DNA of 64,000 nucleotides from Leptospira bourretii (GCF_004770145.1 NZ_RQFW01000018.1:124001-188000), one strand, 5' to 3'; shown: positions 1 to 10,000, counted from the first letter of the stretch. Numbers and translations are program-made. The notes: a model not told the origin generated them from the letters alone.

Positions 1-746
1 TCTTTTTTTACAAAGTACTTCCCCGAAACCCCGGAAACGGAAAGATCTGTGGAAAGAAAAATAGAAGTTTCTGCACCTTTCTCTTCCGAAATAGCAAAAA
101 CATTTTGGGCAAAGGTTAAAAGGAATTTTGCTAATCCATCATTGTTTTGACCAAATCGAGTTTTGACAAATCCAGGATGGAGACAATTCACAGTAATTTT
201 TGTTTGGTTTAAACGTTCGGCGAGTTCATAGGTAAAATAAATATTCATTAGTTTGGATCTTTGGTATTGTTTCCAACCCGAATATTCTTTATCACCTAAC
301 AAATTATTAAAATCCAATGAAACTCCCATATGTGCACGGGAAGCCACATTGACAATCCGTGGTTCGTTGGATTTTTTTAAAGAAGGAAGTAGTCCCAAAG
401 ATAATATAAAATAATTCAAATGATTTAAAGCAAATGTAGACTCAATTCCTTCCTTTGTAAGAGTGTATTGGTCAAAATAGGCACCAGCATTGTTTAGTAA
501 AACATCAATCTTCGGATGGTTTTTTCGAATGGTTTCCGATAACAAAAAAGTTTCTTTTGCAGATGATAAATCAGCAACATAAGAGTGAACCACTGCGCCT
601 GTCACTTGTAATGAATATACGAGAGCCGCTAATTTATCTGCATTGCGACCCACTAAAATTAATTCTTCTTGATTTTTTGCAAATGTATGAGCACAAACTC
701 TACCAATTCCATCTGTAGCACCGGTAACAACAATTGTCTTCTTCAT
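1..746 (-). CDS. Short-chain dehydrogenase/reductase, retinol dehydrogenase-like (3' end outside window)
   Basis: An NAD(P)-dependent oxidoreductase of the classical SDR fold. The N-terminus carries the cofactor motif TGATDGIG, followed by NNAG in the central strand and a YQRSK catalytic Tyr-x-x-x-Lys. The order and the long region after the active site resemble retinol dehydrogenase/WW-oxidoreductase-like SDRs rather than FabG. The ATG overlaps the stop of the upstream histidine kinase gene (ATGA), so the two are probably translationally coupled. About 248 codons are visible and the frame is still open at base 1, so the C-terminus is missing from the window. The substrate cannot be told from sequence. 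Confidence 0.9.
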   Translation of the reverse strand, partial: MKKTIVVTGATDGIGRVCAHTFAKNQEELILVGRNADKLAALVYSLQVTGAVVHSYVADLSSAKETFLLSETIRKNHPKIDVLLNNAGAYFDQYTLTKEGIESTFALNHLNYFILSLGLLPSLKKSNEPRIVNVASRAHMGVSLDFNNLLGDKEYSGWKQYQRSKLMNIYFTYELAERLNQTKITVNCLHPGFVKTRFGQNNDGLAKFLLTFAQNVFAISEEKGAETSIFLSTDLSVSGVSGKYFVKK

Positions 747-2524
747 GAAACGATCTCCTCTCTCATTTTTTTAGGAATTGTAAAAACGAATCTAGAGCCA
801 GATACTCCATCGCTATCAGCATACATGGTCCCTCCGTTGACAGAAACAAATTCATGACAGAGTAAAAGTCCGATTCCATTCCCTGTCTCCCCTTGGGTCC
901 CTGTTGACTTAATCACTTCCCCAACTTTAAATAGTTTGTCAACGATGGCTTTCGACATACCTACTCCAGAGTCAATGACTGAAACCTGCCAATCCTCCCC
1001 AATATCGGTTGCTTCAATGATCACTTTACCATTCTTATGACTGAACTTCAGGGCATTTGAAATTAAATTTCGAATGACAGTGATGATCATTCGATCATCG
1101 CAAAACACCATTGCATGAGAAGGAACATTCACCTCCAAAACAATACCTTTGTTTGATGCGCTAAGAGTAAAGAGTTCCAAACACTCCCGTACAATATTAT
1201 CCAAACGATAGTAATGTGGTCTATATTCTTCCTGTCCCCGTTGCAACTTAGACCATTCCAAAAGGTTTTCCAATAAGGAAAAAACAGATTCCGTTGCATC
1301 TACCAAAGATTGTGTCATTCCTGCGAGTGCATCTTCTTTCTTTTTCATGTCCTCATTCAATACTTTGAGTAACATTTTAATCCCAGCAAGTGGGCCACGC
1401 AAATCATGTGAAATGATCGATAAAAAACGATCTTTGGTTCCATTGGCAACCAAGAGTTCACGGTTGACATTTACCATTTGTTTTTCTAAATTTCTTTGTT
1501 CGGTGATATCGCGAAAAACAAGAACCATCCCAATTTTTTTACGGTTCGCATCTCGGATCTGTTTTGCGGTCACTTCCCAATACTTTTCATCTTTTTCCCA
1601 AATCCATTTTGTAAGTGTTTTTTTATCTGACAAATGATCGAGTTTAGAAATAATTCCAGGAGCGGATGCAAAAAAATATTTATATGAAAGTAACGTAGAG
1701 TTTTTGGAAGAGATTCGAAACAAATGTTCTGCGGACATATTCCAATCAACAATGCGATTATTAAAATCGAGGATCACCACGGCTTCGTCTAACTCGTCGA
1801 CGATTTCCCCCCGAACCAATGGAACAAGGTCAAACATTCGATAGTATCCGATGGCGAAAAAAATCAAAATTACCTGCATCGTACTCATCACTGCAGTAAT
1901 ATTGAGTCCGGGTAGAGGACGAAAACCTAACTTATGTAAAATGGCCGTAACCCAAATAAACAAGTAGGACACCAAAATCAACAAATACCTTCGTCTTTCA
2001 GTCGATTTAGAAACAAAAATACCTTTGATCAGTAGATAAGCTACAAATGCAGACCAAAAAAAAGAAAAGAAATAGGAAACGATGAATCCACCAACATTTG
2101 TTTCCTGGATCCACTGAATTCGACCGTTGATATTTACTAAATATGTATCGAGTGTTAAAGTTTTAAAAATGGGATCAAGAACACATACCGCAAGTGTAAC
2201 CAGCGGTTGGATTGTTAACATAACCCAAAACTTTTTTGTCAGCAAATGCCTGTTCTGCGTAAACTCTAATGAAACAAGCACCATTCCTAAATTGGCAAGA
2301 GCAACACCAATGTACAAAAATGCAATAAAGGATCTATGAAGGGCAGGACTGATAAATACAAAATCAATTCCATAAAATCCGGTCCACATCATAGAACCGA
2401 AAACTAAAATTAAAAGGTATTTAACAAGATCTAGGCGGAAGGATTTGAGAACGAAAAGCCCCAATACAAGATTGAAGCCGAATGCTAGAAATAGAAGTAA
2501 ACTATAAGGATGAAATTGCCACAA
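743..2524 (-). CDS. Membrane sensor histidine kinase with 7TM N-terminus and PAS domain
   Basis: A 593-residue sensor kinase. Residues 1-230 hold about seven hydrophobic helices of the HisKA_7TM type, followed by a PAS domain (about 245-350), a HisKA dimerisation domain with the phospho-acceptor His in SIISHDLRGP, and a HATPase domain with N box (NLISNALKFS), G1 (DSGVGM) and G2 (GNGIGL). All catalytic motifs look intact. The start is a TTG one base after the bactofilin stop; the next in-frame ATG would delete the first helix. No response regulator gene is adjacent, so the partner is unknown. It lies inside the compact operon running from 11256 to the window edge. Confidence 0.93.
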   Translation of the reverse strand: MWQFHPYSLLLFLAFGFNLVLGLFVLKSFRLDLVKYLLILVFGSMMWTGFYGIDFVFISPALHRSFIAFLYIGVALANLGMVLVSLEFTQNRHLLTKKFWVMLTIQPLVTLAVCVLDPIFKTLTLDTYLVNINGRIQWIQETNVGGFIVSYFFSFFWSAFVAYLLIKGIFVSKSTERRRYLLILVSYLFIWVTAILHKLGFRPLPGLNITAVMSTMQVILIFFAIGYYRMFDLVPLVRGEIVDELDEAVVILDFNNRIVDWNMSAEHLFRISSKNSTLLSYKYFFASAPGIISKLDHLSDKKTLTKWIWEKDEKYWEVTAKQIRDANRKKIGMVLVFRDITEQRNLEKQMVNVNRELLVANGTKDRFLSIISHDLRGPLAGIKMLLKVLNEDMKKKEDALAGMTQSLVDATESVFSLLENLLEWSKLQRGQEEYRPHYYRLDNIVRECLELFTLSASNKGIVLEVNVPSHAMVFCDDRMIITVIRNLISNALKFSHKNGKVIIEATDIGEDWQVSVIDSGVGMSKAIVDKLFKVGEVIKSTGTQGETGNGIGLLLCHEFVSVNGGTMYADSDGVSGSRFVFTIPKKMREEIVS

Positions 2525-2525
2525 A

Positions 2526-2894
2526 CTAAGTTTCTTCGCTGCTTAGCATTTCACAATTCCCATCAAATACAACCCCATCAGCAATTTGAAGTTTTGCCGT
2601 ACGAATATTTCCTTGGACTTTGCCCGTAGATAACATTTCTAATCGTTGTGTTGCCGTTACGTTTCCAATAATGGTTCCACCAACAACAACCGTACCAGCC
2701 TTGATATTTGCTTTGACTCGTGCACCTTCGCTAATCACCAGATAACCATCGGAGATGATTTCGCCCGTGAAATCACCAGAAATCTGTAAAGGTTTTTTGA
2801 ACGCCAAAGTTCCGTTAAACGCCGTTTCTTTTCCTAGAATAGTGGCAATGACTCCGTGTTCGGTGATGGTTGTTTGCATTTCTTTTTTTGACAT
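2526..2894 (-). CDS. Bactofilin family polymer-forming protein
   Basis: A 122-residue bactofilin (DUF583). The core is a run of short beta-helix strands with regularly spaced Gly and Val/Ile (for example ISGDFTGEI, GTVVVGGTIIGNV and GKVQGNI), flanked by short polar tails. Bactofilins self-polymerise without nucleotide into filaments that act as scaffolds for cell shape or protein placement; in Leptospira they are linked to helical shape. Here the gene lies between a small TPR-like gene (5 bp upstream) and a histidine kinase gene (1 bp downstream), which suggests a scaffolding role for the signalling proteins of the operon. That role is inference. Confidence 0.9.
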   Translation of the reverse strand: MSKKEMQTTITEHGVIATILGKETAFNGTLAFKKPLQISGDFTGEIISDGYLVISEGARVKANIKAGTVVVGGTIIGNVTATQRLEMLSTGKVQGNIRTAKLQIADGVVFDGNCEMLSSEET

Positions 2895-2899
2895 AGTTC

Positions 2900-3124
2900 C
2901 TATTTTGTTTTCATGTTATAGACCCCGTCCCAATCTTCTGGTGGGGGATCTGCGATATAATCATCGCAACGTTCAATATATAGTTTCGAGGGGCCATCTC
3001 CAGGATGAATCGCGAGTCCTTTTTTGAACTCTTCTTTTGCTTCTGCGAACTTTCGCGATTTGTATAACGAAAGGGCTTGGTTGTAATGAACCAATACTGC
3101 TTTCATTTTATCACTAATGATCAT
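2900..3124 (-). CDS. Small TPR-like protein with a cyclase-tail motif
   Basis: A 74-residue protein consisting of about one and a half TPR-like helical hairpins (residues 8-55) and a C-terminal PPPEDWDGVYNMKTK. From memory, a PPPxDWDGVxxMxxK tail preceded by TPR helices is typical of the extreme C-terminus of large class III adenylate/guanylate cyclases; here it stands alone without a cyclase domain. The ATG overlaps the acpS stop (ATGA). The function is unknown; it may bind a partner that normally recognises the cyclase tail, or be a remnant of such a gene. The tight coupling to acpS argues that it is expressed. Confidence 0.75.
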   Translation of the reverse strand: MIISDKMKAVLVHYNQALSLYKSRKFAEAKEEFKKGLAIHPGDGPSKLYIERCDDYIADPPPEDWDGVYNMKTK

Positions 3125-3504
3125 TTGGGCTCCTTGTAGAAAACGACAACTGCCGTTGCGTAATGGTCAGCATGGCTGATGGATACGGAACTGCTAGTAA
3201 ATCCTTTCTCACGGAAAAACTTCTCAGTTTTCCCATGGATGACTAGCGTTTTTTTACCAAAATTGGTGCCAGCAAGTTCAATCTCGCGCATATCGGCAAC
3301 TTCGCCCGGGTTTAAGTTGAGAGCCTTAATCACGGCTTCCTTACAGGCAAATCGACCCGCCAAAAAGGGAACCGGGTCTTTGTGTTTGTGGCAATATTCG
3401 ACTTCCTCGTCGGTAAAAACCCTCTTTAAAAAGCGATCTCCATGTTTTTCGAGAAGTTCACGAATTCTCTGGTTTTCAACGATGTCGTTTCCGACGGATA
3501 ACAT
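3121..3504 (-). CDS. acpS: Holo-[acyl-carrier-protein] synthase
   Basis: A 127-residue AcpS-type phosphopantetheinyl transferase, which moves the 4'-phosphopantetheine arm from CoA to a serine of acyl carrier protein in the cytoplasm. The family motifs are present: GNDIVE near the N-terminus (Mg-binding Asp), FLAGRFACKEAVIKAL (the FxxKE signature) and SISHADHYA. Length is normal. The start follows the stop of the giant kinase gene by 8 bp and the stop overlaps the next gene. Its place in an operon with an AfsA-type hotdog protein and two SDRs is notable because these also handle acyl-ACP-type substrates. Confidence 0.95.
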   Translation of the reverse strand: MLSVGNDIVENQRIRELLEKHGDRFLKRVFTDEEVEYCHKHKDPVPFLAGRFACKEAVIKALNLNPGEVADMREIELAGTNFGKKTLVIHGKTEKFFREKGFTSSSVSISHADHYATAVVVFYKEPK

Positions 3505-3512
3505 AAGATGAT

Positions 3513-6500
3513 TTATTTTCGCCGAAGTTCCAAGAGTCGAGCAAATAAAATATTGTTTTCTTTGTGGTATGGTCGTCTGAGTTGCACCCGTTCGGAATAA
3601 TCAAAAGCCGCCGAAAAATCTCCATTTTCAAATAGTGCCTCTGCAATATAAAAGAGGGTTAAACTATCCGAAGGATTTTTTTGCACGTATTGCACGGCAA
3701 ATTCCAATGGGAACGCAGACATTCTATGTTCAGTATAAAGGTATATTTTTTGAACAGAAAGTGGTGCATCATGAATGGATTCAAAATGACTCGAAATCAT
3801 TTTTTCCACTTCCTTCCATTTTTTCTGTTTATAAAGAGTGAGTGCTCGTAAATAAACAAAATGTTTTGGATGGTTAGTTGGAACTTGGATGGGTGAACCT
3901 TCCCCCGTATACTCGACACGAATTAAAGATAAATCATCAATCAATTCCCCATGGCTCTTGATCGCGTCGCGAATTGCCTCTAAATCACCTTGGCCTTCGA
4001 AAGTTGTTTTCAAAAACAATTCATCATCTTCGTTCACTTCCATTTCAGCTGCTGAACCAATCAAAATATCATCACGTCCATCCGAACCGATCAAAAGGAC
4101 ATCTCCTTTTTCTAATTGGAAGGTATTGATCTGGAGAGCCTTTTTGGAAGCCAAAAGACCTAACTTCGCACAAACATAGTTATGTGGCAAAAAGAAAGTT
4201 TTATCATTACGGTAAATCACGGGTCTTGGATGTTCAGCATTTAAAAAATAAAAGAAGCCAGTTTCATCATCAATCAAACAAAGAAACATAGAAATTAACA
4301 TCGAACCATCAAATGTTACGAGTGTGTTATGTAATTCCATATAGGCATTACTCACCCATTTTTCAGGAGTGATGTCTCTGACTTCTTCCGATTGGCCATT
4401 TCTTTTGATGATTGCTTCAAACACCGAGCCAATGACAAGAGCTCCACTTGCTCCTTGCATCGATTTTCCCATGGCATCACCATTCAAAACAACAATGTAC
4501 TTTTTGTTTTGAAGTTGGATGGATGAAGAAACACATAAGTCCCCGCCAATTTCGGAACTCCATTGTTTATAAGAAAACTTTTTCTTTTGTTCCGTAAGGA
4601 ACTGAATTTTCATATTCGAGGAACTTGCAAGGTTCTGTGTTAGCGGCTCAATGAGTAAAGATGCTAAAAAATAATCCCCATCTTGTTGTTCTTTTAATCC
4701 TTGAACTTCCGTTAAAGCAAAATTTAATTCCTTGGTCCGCTCATCTACTTTCTGTTCCAAATTGGTGTAAAGAAGTGAATTCTCAATAGAAACAGCAATT
4801 TGCGAAGATAATATTTTTAAAATTTCGACCCTACCTGGAGTAAATGCATCAGTTGTGAGATTGTTTTCCAAATAAACAATACCAACAACTGTTCCATGGC
4901 TAAGTATCGGATAACAAAGCAAAGATTTTGGTAAGGTAGACTTAACATAAGGATCATTTTTAAAATCACCTTCCCTAGCAGCATCACCACAAATAACAAC
5001 AAGTCCCGTTCTCACCACATAACCAATAATCTGCGAAGGAATTTTGTTCTGGTTTACATAGGCAACTGGTTCAAGAAAATCAATTGCAAATGGGGTTTCT
5101 GAATAAACAGAAACAGATTCTTTCTCTACTTCTGACTCTGCTAAAACTTGCCAACCTGAATCCGATTTAAGGATAAAGTATCCTCTCTCTGCTCCTGCAT
5201 TCTCAATCAGGATTTTCATCATCTTTTCTAACAGACGATTGAGTTGGATCTCTCCTGAAATGGTTTGAGAGGCCTTGATTACCGTATTGATATCTAAAGA
5301 TGAACCAACATCCCCAAAAATATCCTTTGTCGTACTAAATAAAGCAAGACTATCAGTAGAGTCGGTTCTAAAGTTTCTGCCAATATATTTTTTCAGAGAA
5401 ATATGGCTCATCTCTAGTTGTTTTACCTTAGATAAAAAACCATATTTCCCGTAACGATAATGCGCTTCCACCAAATGCAAGTTACTGTATTGTTCAAACC
5501 CAGTTTCTTTCCACATACGAACCAAAAATTCGTTTGCTATGGCTTCCTCTAAGATATAACTAAACTCACGGGCGGAAGAAATTGCCGCCTTACAAGCGAT
5601 CACTGCTTGAGTTTTCTGATTCGCCAAATATAACAATAAAGCAGAAATGATTTCGTTTTTATGACCAAAATTATCCGGAGAACTTTTCGCCCAAACTTTC
5701 ATTCGTTTTCCAAAGGATACCAAACGTTTTTTGAGGTTTGCCTTTGTAGTTCCTGCGGGAATGGCATTATCCACAATGAGAGAAAACGTAACGAGAGCAC
5801 CTAGAAATACATGCTCAGGAACAAACATCATCCCAAACATTGCCCCTTCCAAACCATCTAGTTTTAAAGAATACTCGTACGCTTTTACTTTATCACCAAG
5901 AAAGTATTCAATTCTTAACTTACAAAGATAATAATCAAATAATGCATTTGCATTCCCTGTGGCCAACCATTCAGAGACAGTTTCTGATTCTGAAAAATAT
6001 CGACCTTCCAAACTCATTGGATCAGGAGACTCACCTCTCATGTTTTCAACTAACTGAAGATTGAGTCTGTGCACTTGGTATGCATGATTTTGACGTAAAC
6101 TTAATAAAGAAGCATCATACCGAAGTTGGCTTTTATAAAGATCCTCTAAGTTTTCGCGAAACAACAAACCTTGGAAATGAATATTATTGAGTGAATATGA
6201 AGAGTATTGCAAATCACCAGTTTCCATCCCAGCAAGGAAACTATCCCAAAATATAGAACGACCGTCTCTTGCATGATTTTTCCAAGGAGAAATCATACAT
6301 GCGAACATAAATAATGTTCGGCATTGAAATGGTTTTGCATCTAAGGTTTCAAGCAAACGAACACCTAACTGACCAAATTTGAAACCATCACCATAATTCC
6401 CTAATCCAGAACCTTGAATCACACCCATCGCACAAAACCCAAAGGCACTAATCTCACATAAACCAAACCGTAAGGTATGATTGACCAACTTCAAAACGAT

Positions 6501-9227
6501 GACAGGAAATAAATCTGGTTCTGCAAGGAATGAAGGAGCGATACATGCATTCAGAAGTCGCATGATGGCAAGATATTTAGGATCGTTTGTTACCGGAAGA
6601 TGTTCTAAACTTTCAATCGATCGATTGCCAAGTTTAAATTTAAACTTGATTAACTCTGGGAGTGGAGAAAGTGAATTTGCTTTTTTGGGCAATCGAACTC
6701 CCACAAGTTTCAAAGCCTGTTTCAAAGTTTCCAAAACCTCTTTCATCTTGTTCTGTGTGACAAGCATAGAGGATTGAAGTTCGTAGACTAAAATTTTATC
6801 TAAGTCGTTCCGAACAAAGCTAAGTATATAATTAAAACTTTTTTCAGCTGCTTCAAAATTTTTAGAAAGGTACGCTGATCTAGCATAAGCCAAATGAAGT
6901 TTCAAAGAGTTTTCATAATCACTTTTCCACTCCTCGTCCTTCATAAGCCCAACCATTCGGTCAAAGAAAGTGAAAGCCGCATCATAAGCAGAAGAATTTA
7001 AGGCTTTGAATCCTGCTTTTTCATTTAGGATCCTGAGTTCGGCTAATTCTTCGCTTCCTTTCATTTGCGAAGCACCTAAATTCAATTGGTTTACAATGGT
7101 AAATAAATGGTCTTCAAGTTTGTATTTATAAAGAATTGAAAGATAAGTTTTACCGATCTTATAATGTAGTTTTGCTTTTTCTTCTGGTGAAATGATCTTA
7201 TAGATAGCTTCTCTGATTTTATCATGAGTAAAATTTGCATCCTCCATACCGAGGATCAAAAACTCTTCATTGGCAAGTGTTACCAAATCCATTGATGCTT
7301 TATGAAATGGCCTATCCGCTATCGTTGCATAAATATCATGGCGAAACCAGTTTCCTATACACGCAGTTAATTTAAGTGCATCGATTAGTTCTTCTGATTG
7401 GAGATTTATTTTATCAATGATAAGATCAATTACGTTGTCAGAAATATTTACAGAATCAATTTTGTCTTTGTCCCAAGACCAATGATCATCTTCAAAGTAA
7501 ATGTAAGATCTTTCATATAAGTTCTTAAACATCTCGTTGACATGAAATGGATTTCCCTTCGTTTTTTTCCAAAGGACTTCTGCGATAGGACGAATTTCCG
7601 ATTCTGGAACCATTAATGTTTCCGAAACCAATAGTGCCACATCGCGCTCTCTCAATGGTTCTAACCGAATTTCTGTAATCGCAATTTGGATCTCACGAAG
7701 TTCTTCAAGGAGCCTAAAAAATGGATCCGTTGGAAGCACTTCATTATCACGGTATGAAAGAATAATAAAAAAATATGAAATTTCAGGATCAGTCAGGACT
7801 TCTTTTAAGAGTAAGATACTTGAAGAATCGGCCCATTGCATATCGTCCAAAAACAAGACCACAGGATGTTCTTTTGTACAAATAGTTCTAAGAAATTTTC
7901 GAAATACCAAATGAAATCGGTTTTCGGTCTCTAAACTATCCAATTCGGGCGGTGATGGCTTGTCACCTAACAACTGCGACAATTCAGGAACCACGTCAAT
8001 GATCAATTTTGCATTAGCACCTAGTGCATCAGATAAATTCTTTTTCCATTCTTTGACCGCTGATTCGTTTTCGGATAATAACTGTCGAACAAGTCCTTGT
8101 AAGGCTAAATTGATGGCGCGGTAAGGAATCGATTTTTTGTATAAGTCAAATTTACCTGAAGTGAAATATGCCTTTTCCCTTGTGACTGGTTTTTGGATTT
8201 CGTTGATAAGGGCCGACTTCCCAATTCCTGATCGACCCGAAATTAAAAAGGTTTCGATTTTGCCTTCTTTTGCATCGAGAAATTTTTCTTCAAAAACATG
8301 AAGTTGGGTTTCTCTCCCGTATAATTTTTTGGGAATTTGGAATCGAGAGGATTTATCATTCTTTGCAAGTTCCATTTGGAACTGATTTAAAGATTCTCTT
8401 CCATTTTCCAAAAGAACGGATTGGATCGCAGAGAGGTCAGATAATAAACCCGTTGCTGTTTGGTATCGATCTTCTGGATTTTTCTCCAGAAGTTTCATAA
8501 TTAAATCAGAAACAATTTTTGGTGCTCCACTTCTTTCCTTTGGAGAAAGCGGAGTTTTTGCCAAGTGTGCATGCACCATTTCCAAACTATCAGTGTATAA
8601 AAATGGGAGGTCCCCTGTGATTAACTGATATAAGGTGACACCGAAGGAATAAAAATCTGTTCTATAATCAACTGTACGGTTCATCCGACCAGTTTGTTCG
8701 GGTGAAATATGCGCCAGTGTTCCGGTTAAATTTTGATTCATCGGAAGATAAAAACTACGATGAGTCAAAAGTGTCGCAGAACCAAAATCGATAATCTTTA
8801 AAGCTCCAGTGTCTGGATTATAAATGATGTTTTGAGCTTTAATATCGTTATGAACAATTTTTGCCTTATGGATATCAACAAGTGCCTTACATACTTCAAT
8901 AGAGATATTTAGGAAAGTTGCAATATTGCTATACTTTCCACTTAACTGTAATTTTGCGAGGTCTGTAAAACCTACATTTGGAAATACAATGGCTACCGTA
9001 TTTTGATATGTTTCTAAATCTAGTGGTCTTAAAGTATAAGGTGAATCGACAGAACGTAGAATTTCAAATTCGTTTTTAAAACGTGTGATTTCGTGGTTAT
9101 CTGGATAATCGCGATTCAATAGTTTGATCACGACAGGTTCTCCAGACGAAGATTCTCCCGAATATACGGAACTTCTTTTTCCTAAGTGAAGTTCCCTTAA
9201 CGCTTTATATTTTCCTACAGTGAACAC
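3513..9227 (-). CDS. Giant Ser/Thr kinase - AAA ATPase - TPR - GAF - PP2C phosphatase - TPR protein
   Basis: A 1904-residue cytoplasmic signalling protein. Domains in order: protein kinase (about 5-270; Lys35 in VVIKL, HND at 126-128, DFG at 147-149); an AAA/MalT-like ATPase (P loop GRSGIGKS at 331-338, Walker B VLFLDD); a long helical repeat region; a GAF domain (about 1320-1485); a coiled coil; a SpoIIE/PP2C phosphatase (about 1510-1775, with NGDAMGKS and GSDGRDD metal-site motifs); and C-terminal TPR-like repeats. The front half matches the HstK-type kinase/ATPase/GAF architecture, with a phosphatase in place of the usual histidine kinase. All key kinase residues appear intact. The start is GTG, 8 bp after the upstream SDR stop. 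Ligand and substrates are unknown. Confidence 0.93.
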   Translation of the reverse strand: MFTVGKYKALRELHLGKRSSVYSGESSSGEPVVIKLLNRDYPDNHEITRFKNEFEILRSVDSPYTLRPLDLETYQNTVAIVFPNVGFTDLAKLQLSGKYSNIATFLNISIEVCKALVDIHKAKIVHNDIKAQNIIYNPDTGALKIIDFGSATLLTHRSFYLPMNQNLTGTLAHISPEQTGRMNRTVDYRTDFYSFGVTLYQLITGDLPFLYTDSLEMVHAHLAKTPLSPKERSGAPKIVSDLIMKLLEKNPEDRYQTATGLLSDLSAIQSVLLENGRESLNQFQMELAKNDKSSRFQIPKKLYGRETQLHVFEEKFLDAKEGKIETFLISGRSGIGKSALINEIQKPVTREKAYFTSGKFDLYKKSIPYRAINLALQGLVRQLLSENESAVKEWKKNLSDALGANAKLIIDVVPELSQLLGDKPSPPELDSLETENRFHLVFRKFLRTICTKEHPVVLFLDDMQWADSSSILLLKEVLTDPEISYFFIILSYRDNEVLPTDPFFRLLEELREIQIAITEIRLEPLRERDVALLVSETLMVPESEIRPIAEVLWKKTKGNPFHVNEMFKNLYERSYIYFEDDHWSWDKDKIDSVNISDNVIDLIIDKINLQSEELIDALKLTACIGNWFRHDIYATIADRPFHKASMDLVTLANEEFLILGMEDANFTHDKIREAIYKIISPEEKAKLHYKIGKTYLSILYKYKLEDHLFTIVNQLNLGASQMKGSEELAELRILNEKAGFKALNSSAYDAAFTFFDRMVGLMKDEEWKSDYENSLKLHLAYARSAYLSKNFEAAEKSFNYILSFVRNDLDKILVYELQSSMLVTQNKMKEVLETLKQALKLVGVRLPKKANSLSPLPELIKFKFKLGNRSIESLEHLPVTNDPKYLAIMRLLNACIAPSFLAEPDLFPVIVLKLVNHTLRFGLCEISAFGFCAMGVIQGSGLGNYGDGFKFGQLGVRLLETLDAKPFQCRTLFMFACMISPWKNHARDGRSIFWDSFLAGMETGDLQYSSYSLNNIHFQGLLFRENLEDLYKSQLRYDASLLSLRQNHAYQVHRLNLQLVENMRGESPDPMSLEGRYFSESETVSEWLATGNANALFDYYLCKLRIEYFLGDKVKAYEYSLKLDGLEGAMFGMMFVPEHVFLGALVTFSLIVDNAIPAGTTKANLKKRLVSFGKRMKVWAKSSPDNFGHKNEIISALLLYLANQKTQAVIACKAAISSAREFSYILEEAIANEFLVRMWKETGFEQYSNLHLVEAHYRYGKYGFLSKVKQLEMSHISLKKYIGRNFRTDSTDSLALFSTTKDIFGDVGSSLDINTVIKASQTISGEIQLNRLLEKMMKILIENAGAERGYFILKSDSGWQVLAESEVEKESVSVYSETPFAIDFLEPVAYVNQNKIPSQIIGYVVRTGLVVICGDAAREGDFKNDPYVKSTLPKSLLCYPILSHGTVVGIVYLENNLTTDAFTPGRVEILKILSSQIAVSIENSLLYTNLEQKVDERTKELNFALTEVQGLKEQQDGDYFLASLLIEPLTQNLASSSNMKIQFLTEQKKKFSYKQWSSEIGGDLCVSSSIQLQNKKYIVVLNGDAMGKSMQGASGALVIGSVFEAIIKRNGQSEEVRDITPEKWVSNAYMELHNTLVTFDGSMLISMFLCLIDDETGFFYFLNAEHPRPVIYRNDKTFFLPHNYVCAKLGLLASKKALQINTFQLEKGDVLLIGSDGRDDILIGSAAEMEVNEDDELFLKTTFEGQGDLEAIRDAIKSHGELIDDLSLIRVEYTGEGSPIQVPTNHPKHFVYLRALTLYKQKKWKEVEKMISSHFESIHDAPLSVQKIYLYTEHRMSAFPLEFAVQYVQKNPSDSLTLFYIAEALFENGDFSAAFDYSERVQLRRPYHKENNILFARLLELRRK

Positions 9228-9235
9228 AAAAAATC

Positions 9236-10000
9236 CTATCTTGCTGTTTTACCGCCGTCTACCGGTATCACTGCTCCAGTGATAAAAGCAGCTCCATCTG
9301 TAGACAACCATACGCAAGTTTTTGCAACTTCTTCTGGAGTTGCCATTCGACCCAATGCATAAGATTTCATTCTTTCTTTTTTTACTTCTTCAGGGTTCGG
9401 AACATTGGCATAAAATACATCATCCATTTCTGTTTGGATCCCGCCTGGACAAAGTGCCACCACTCGAATTCCGGCAGAACCATATTCCAGAGCTGCCGAT
9501 TTAGTCAGTCCAATGATTCCGTGTTTTGTCATTGAATAAGGACCAGCTTTTTCTTTGCCTCTGACACCGAGGGCAGAAGAGACATTGATAATGACCCCAC
9601 CTTTTCCTTGAGTCAAAAGTTGTTTTAACTCGAATTGCATTGAGAGAAAAGTTCCTTTCAAATTGACATCCATTACTGAGTCAAAAATATCCAATGGATA
9701 ATCAGCAGTTGCTTTTAAAACACCAGAAATCCCTGCGTTATTCACGGCAACATCAACAGAACCATACTTAGTTACAATTGATTCAACAAAATTACGAACT
9801 GCTTCCGATTGTGTGACATCACAACGGACAAACATCCCCGTGCCACCTTGTTTTTCAAGAAGGGCAAGCGTCTCTTCACCTTCTTGTTTTCTTCTTCCGC
9901 AAAATCCAACCACATAACCAGCGTTTGCAAATTCTAAAACAATTGCTCTCCCAAGACCAGAAGTGCCGCCAGTCACTAGTGCTACTTTTTTTCCACTCAT
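9236..10000 (-). CDS. SDR-family oxidoreductase (FabG-like)
   Basis: A 254-residue classical SDR. It has the TGGTSGLG cofactor motif, NNAG, a catalytic Ser in INVSSALG and YSMTK, then a PGGIQTEM segment and the C-terminal GAVIPVDGG typical of FabG-like ketoreductases. It probably reduces a keto or oxidises a hydroxyl group with NAD(P)H. Its ATG overlaps the stop of the AfsA-PilZ gene (ATGA), so the two products are likely made together. In gamma-butyrolactone pathways an AfsA-type condensation is followed by a reductase, so this pairing may be functional, though a general metabolic SDR is equally possible. Confidence 0.9.
   Translation of the reverse strand: MSGKKVALVTGGTSGLGRAIVLEFANAGYVVGFCGRRKQEGEETLALLEKQGGTGMFVRCDVTQSEAVRNFVESIVTKYGSVDVAVNNAGISGVLKATADYPLDIFDSVMDVNLKGTFLSMQFELKQLLTQGKGGVIINVSSALGVRGKEKAGPYSMTKHGIIGLTKSAALEYGSAGIRVVALCPGGIQTEMDDVFYANVPNPEEVKKERMKSYALGRMATPEEVAKTCVWLSTDGAAFITGAVIPVDGGKTAR

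Noticed and set aside
1347..1637. 96-codon frame antisense to the histidine kinase
   Set aside because: It lies wholly inside a conserved gene and has no domain, ribosome site or neighbours to support it.
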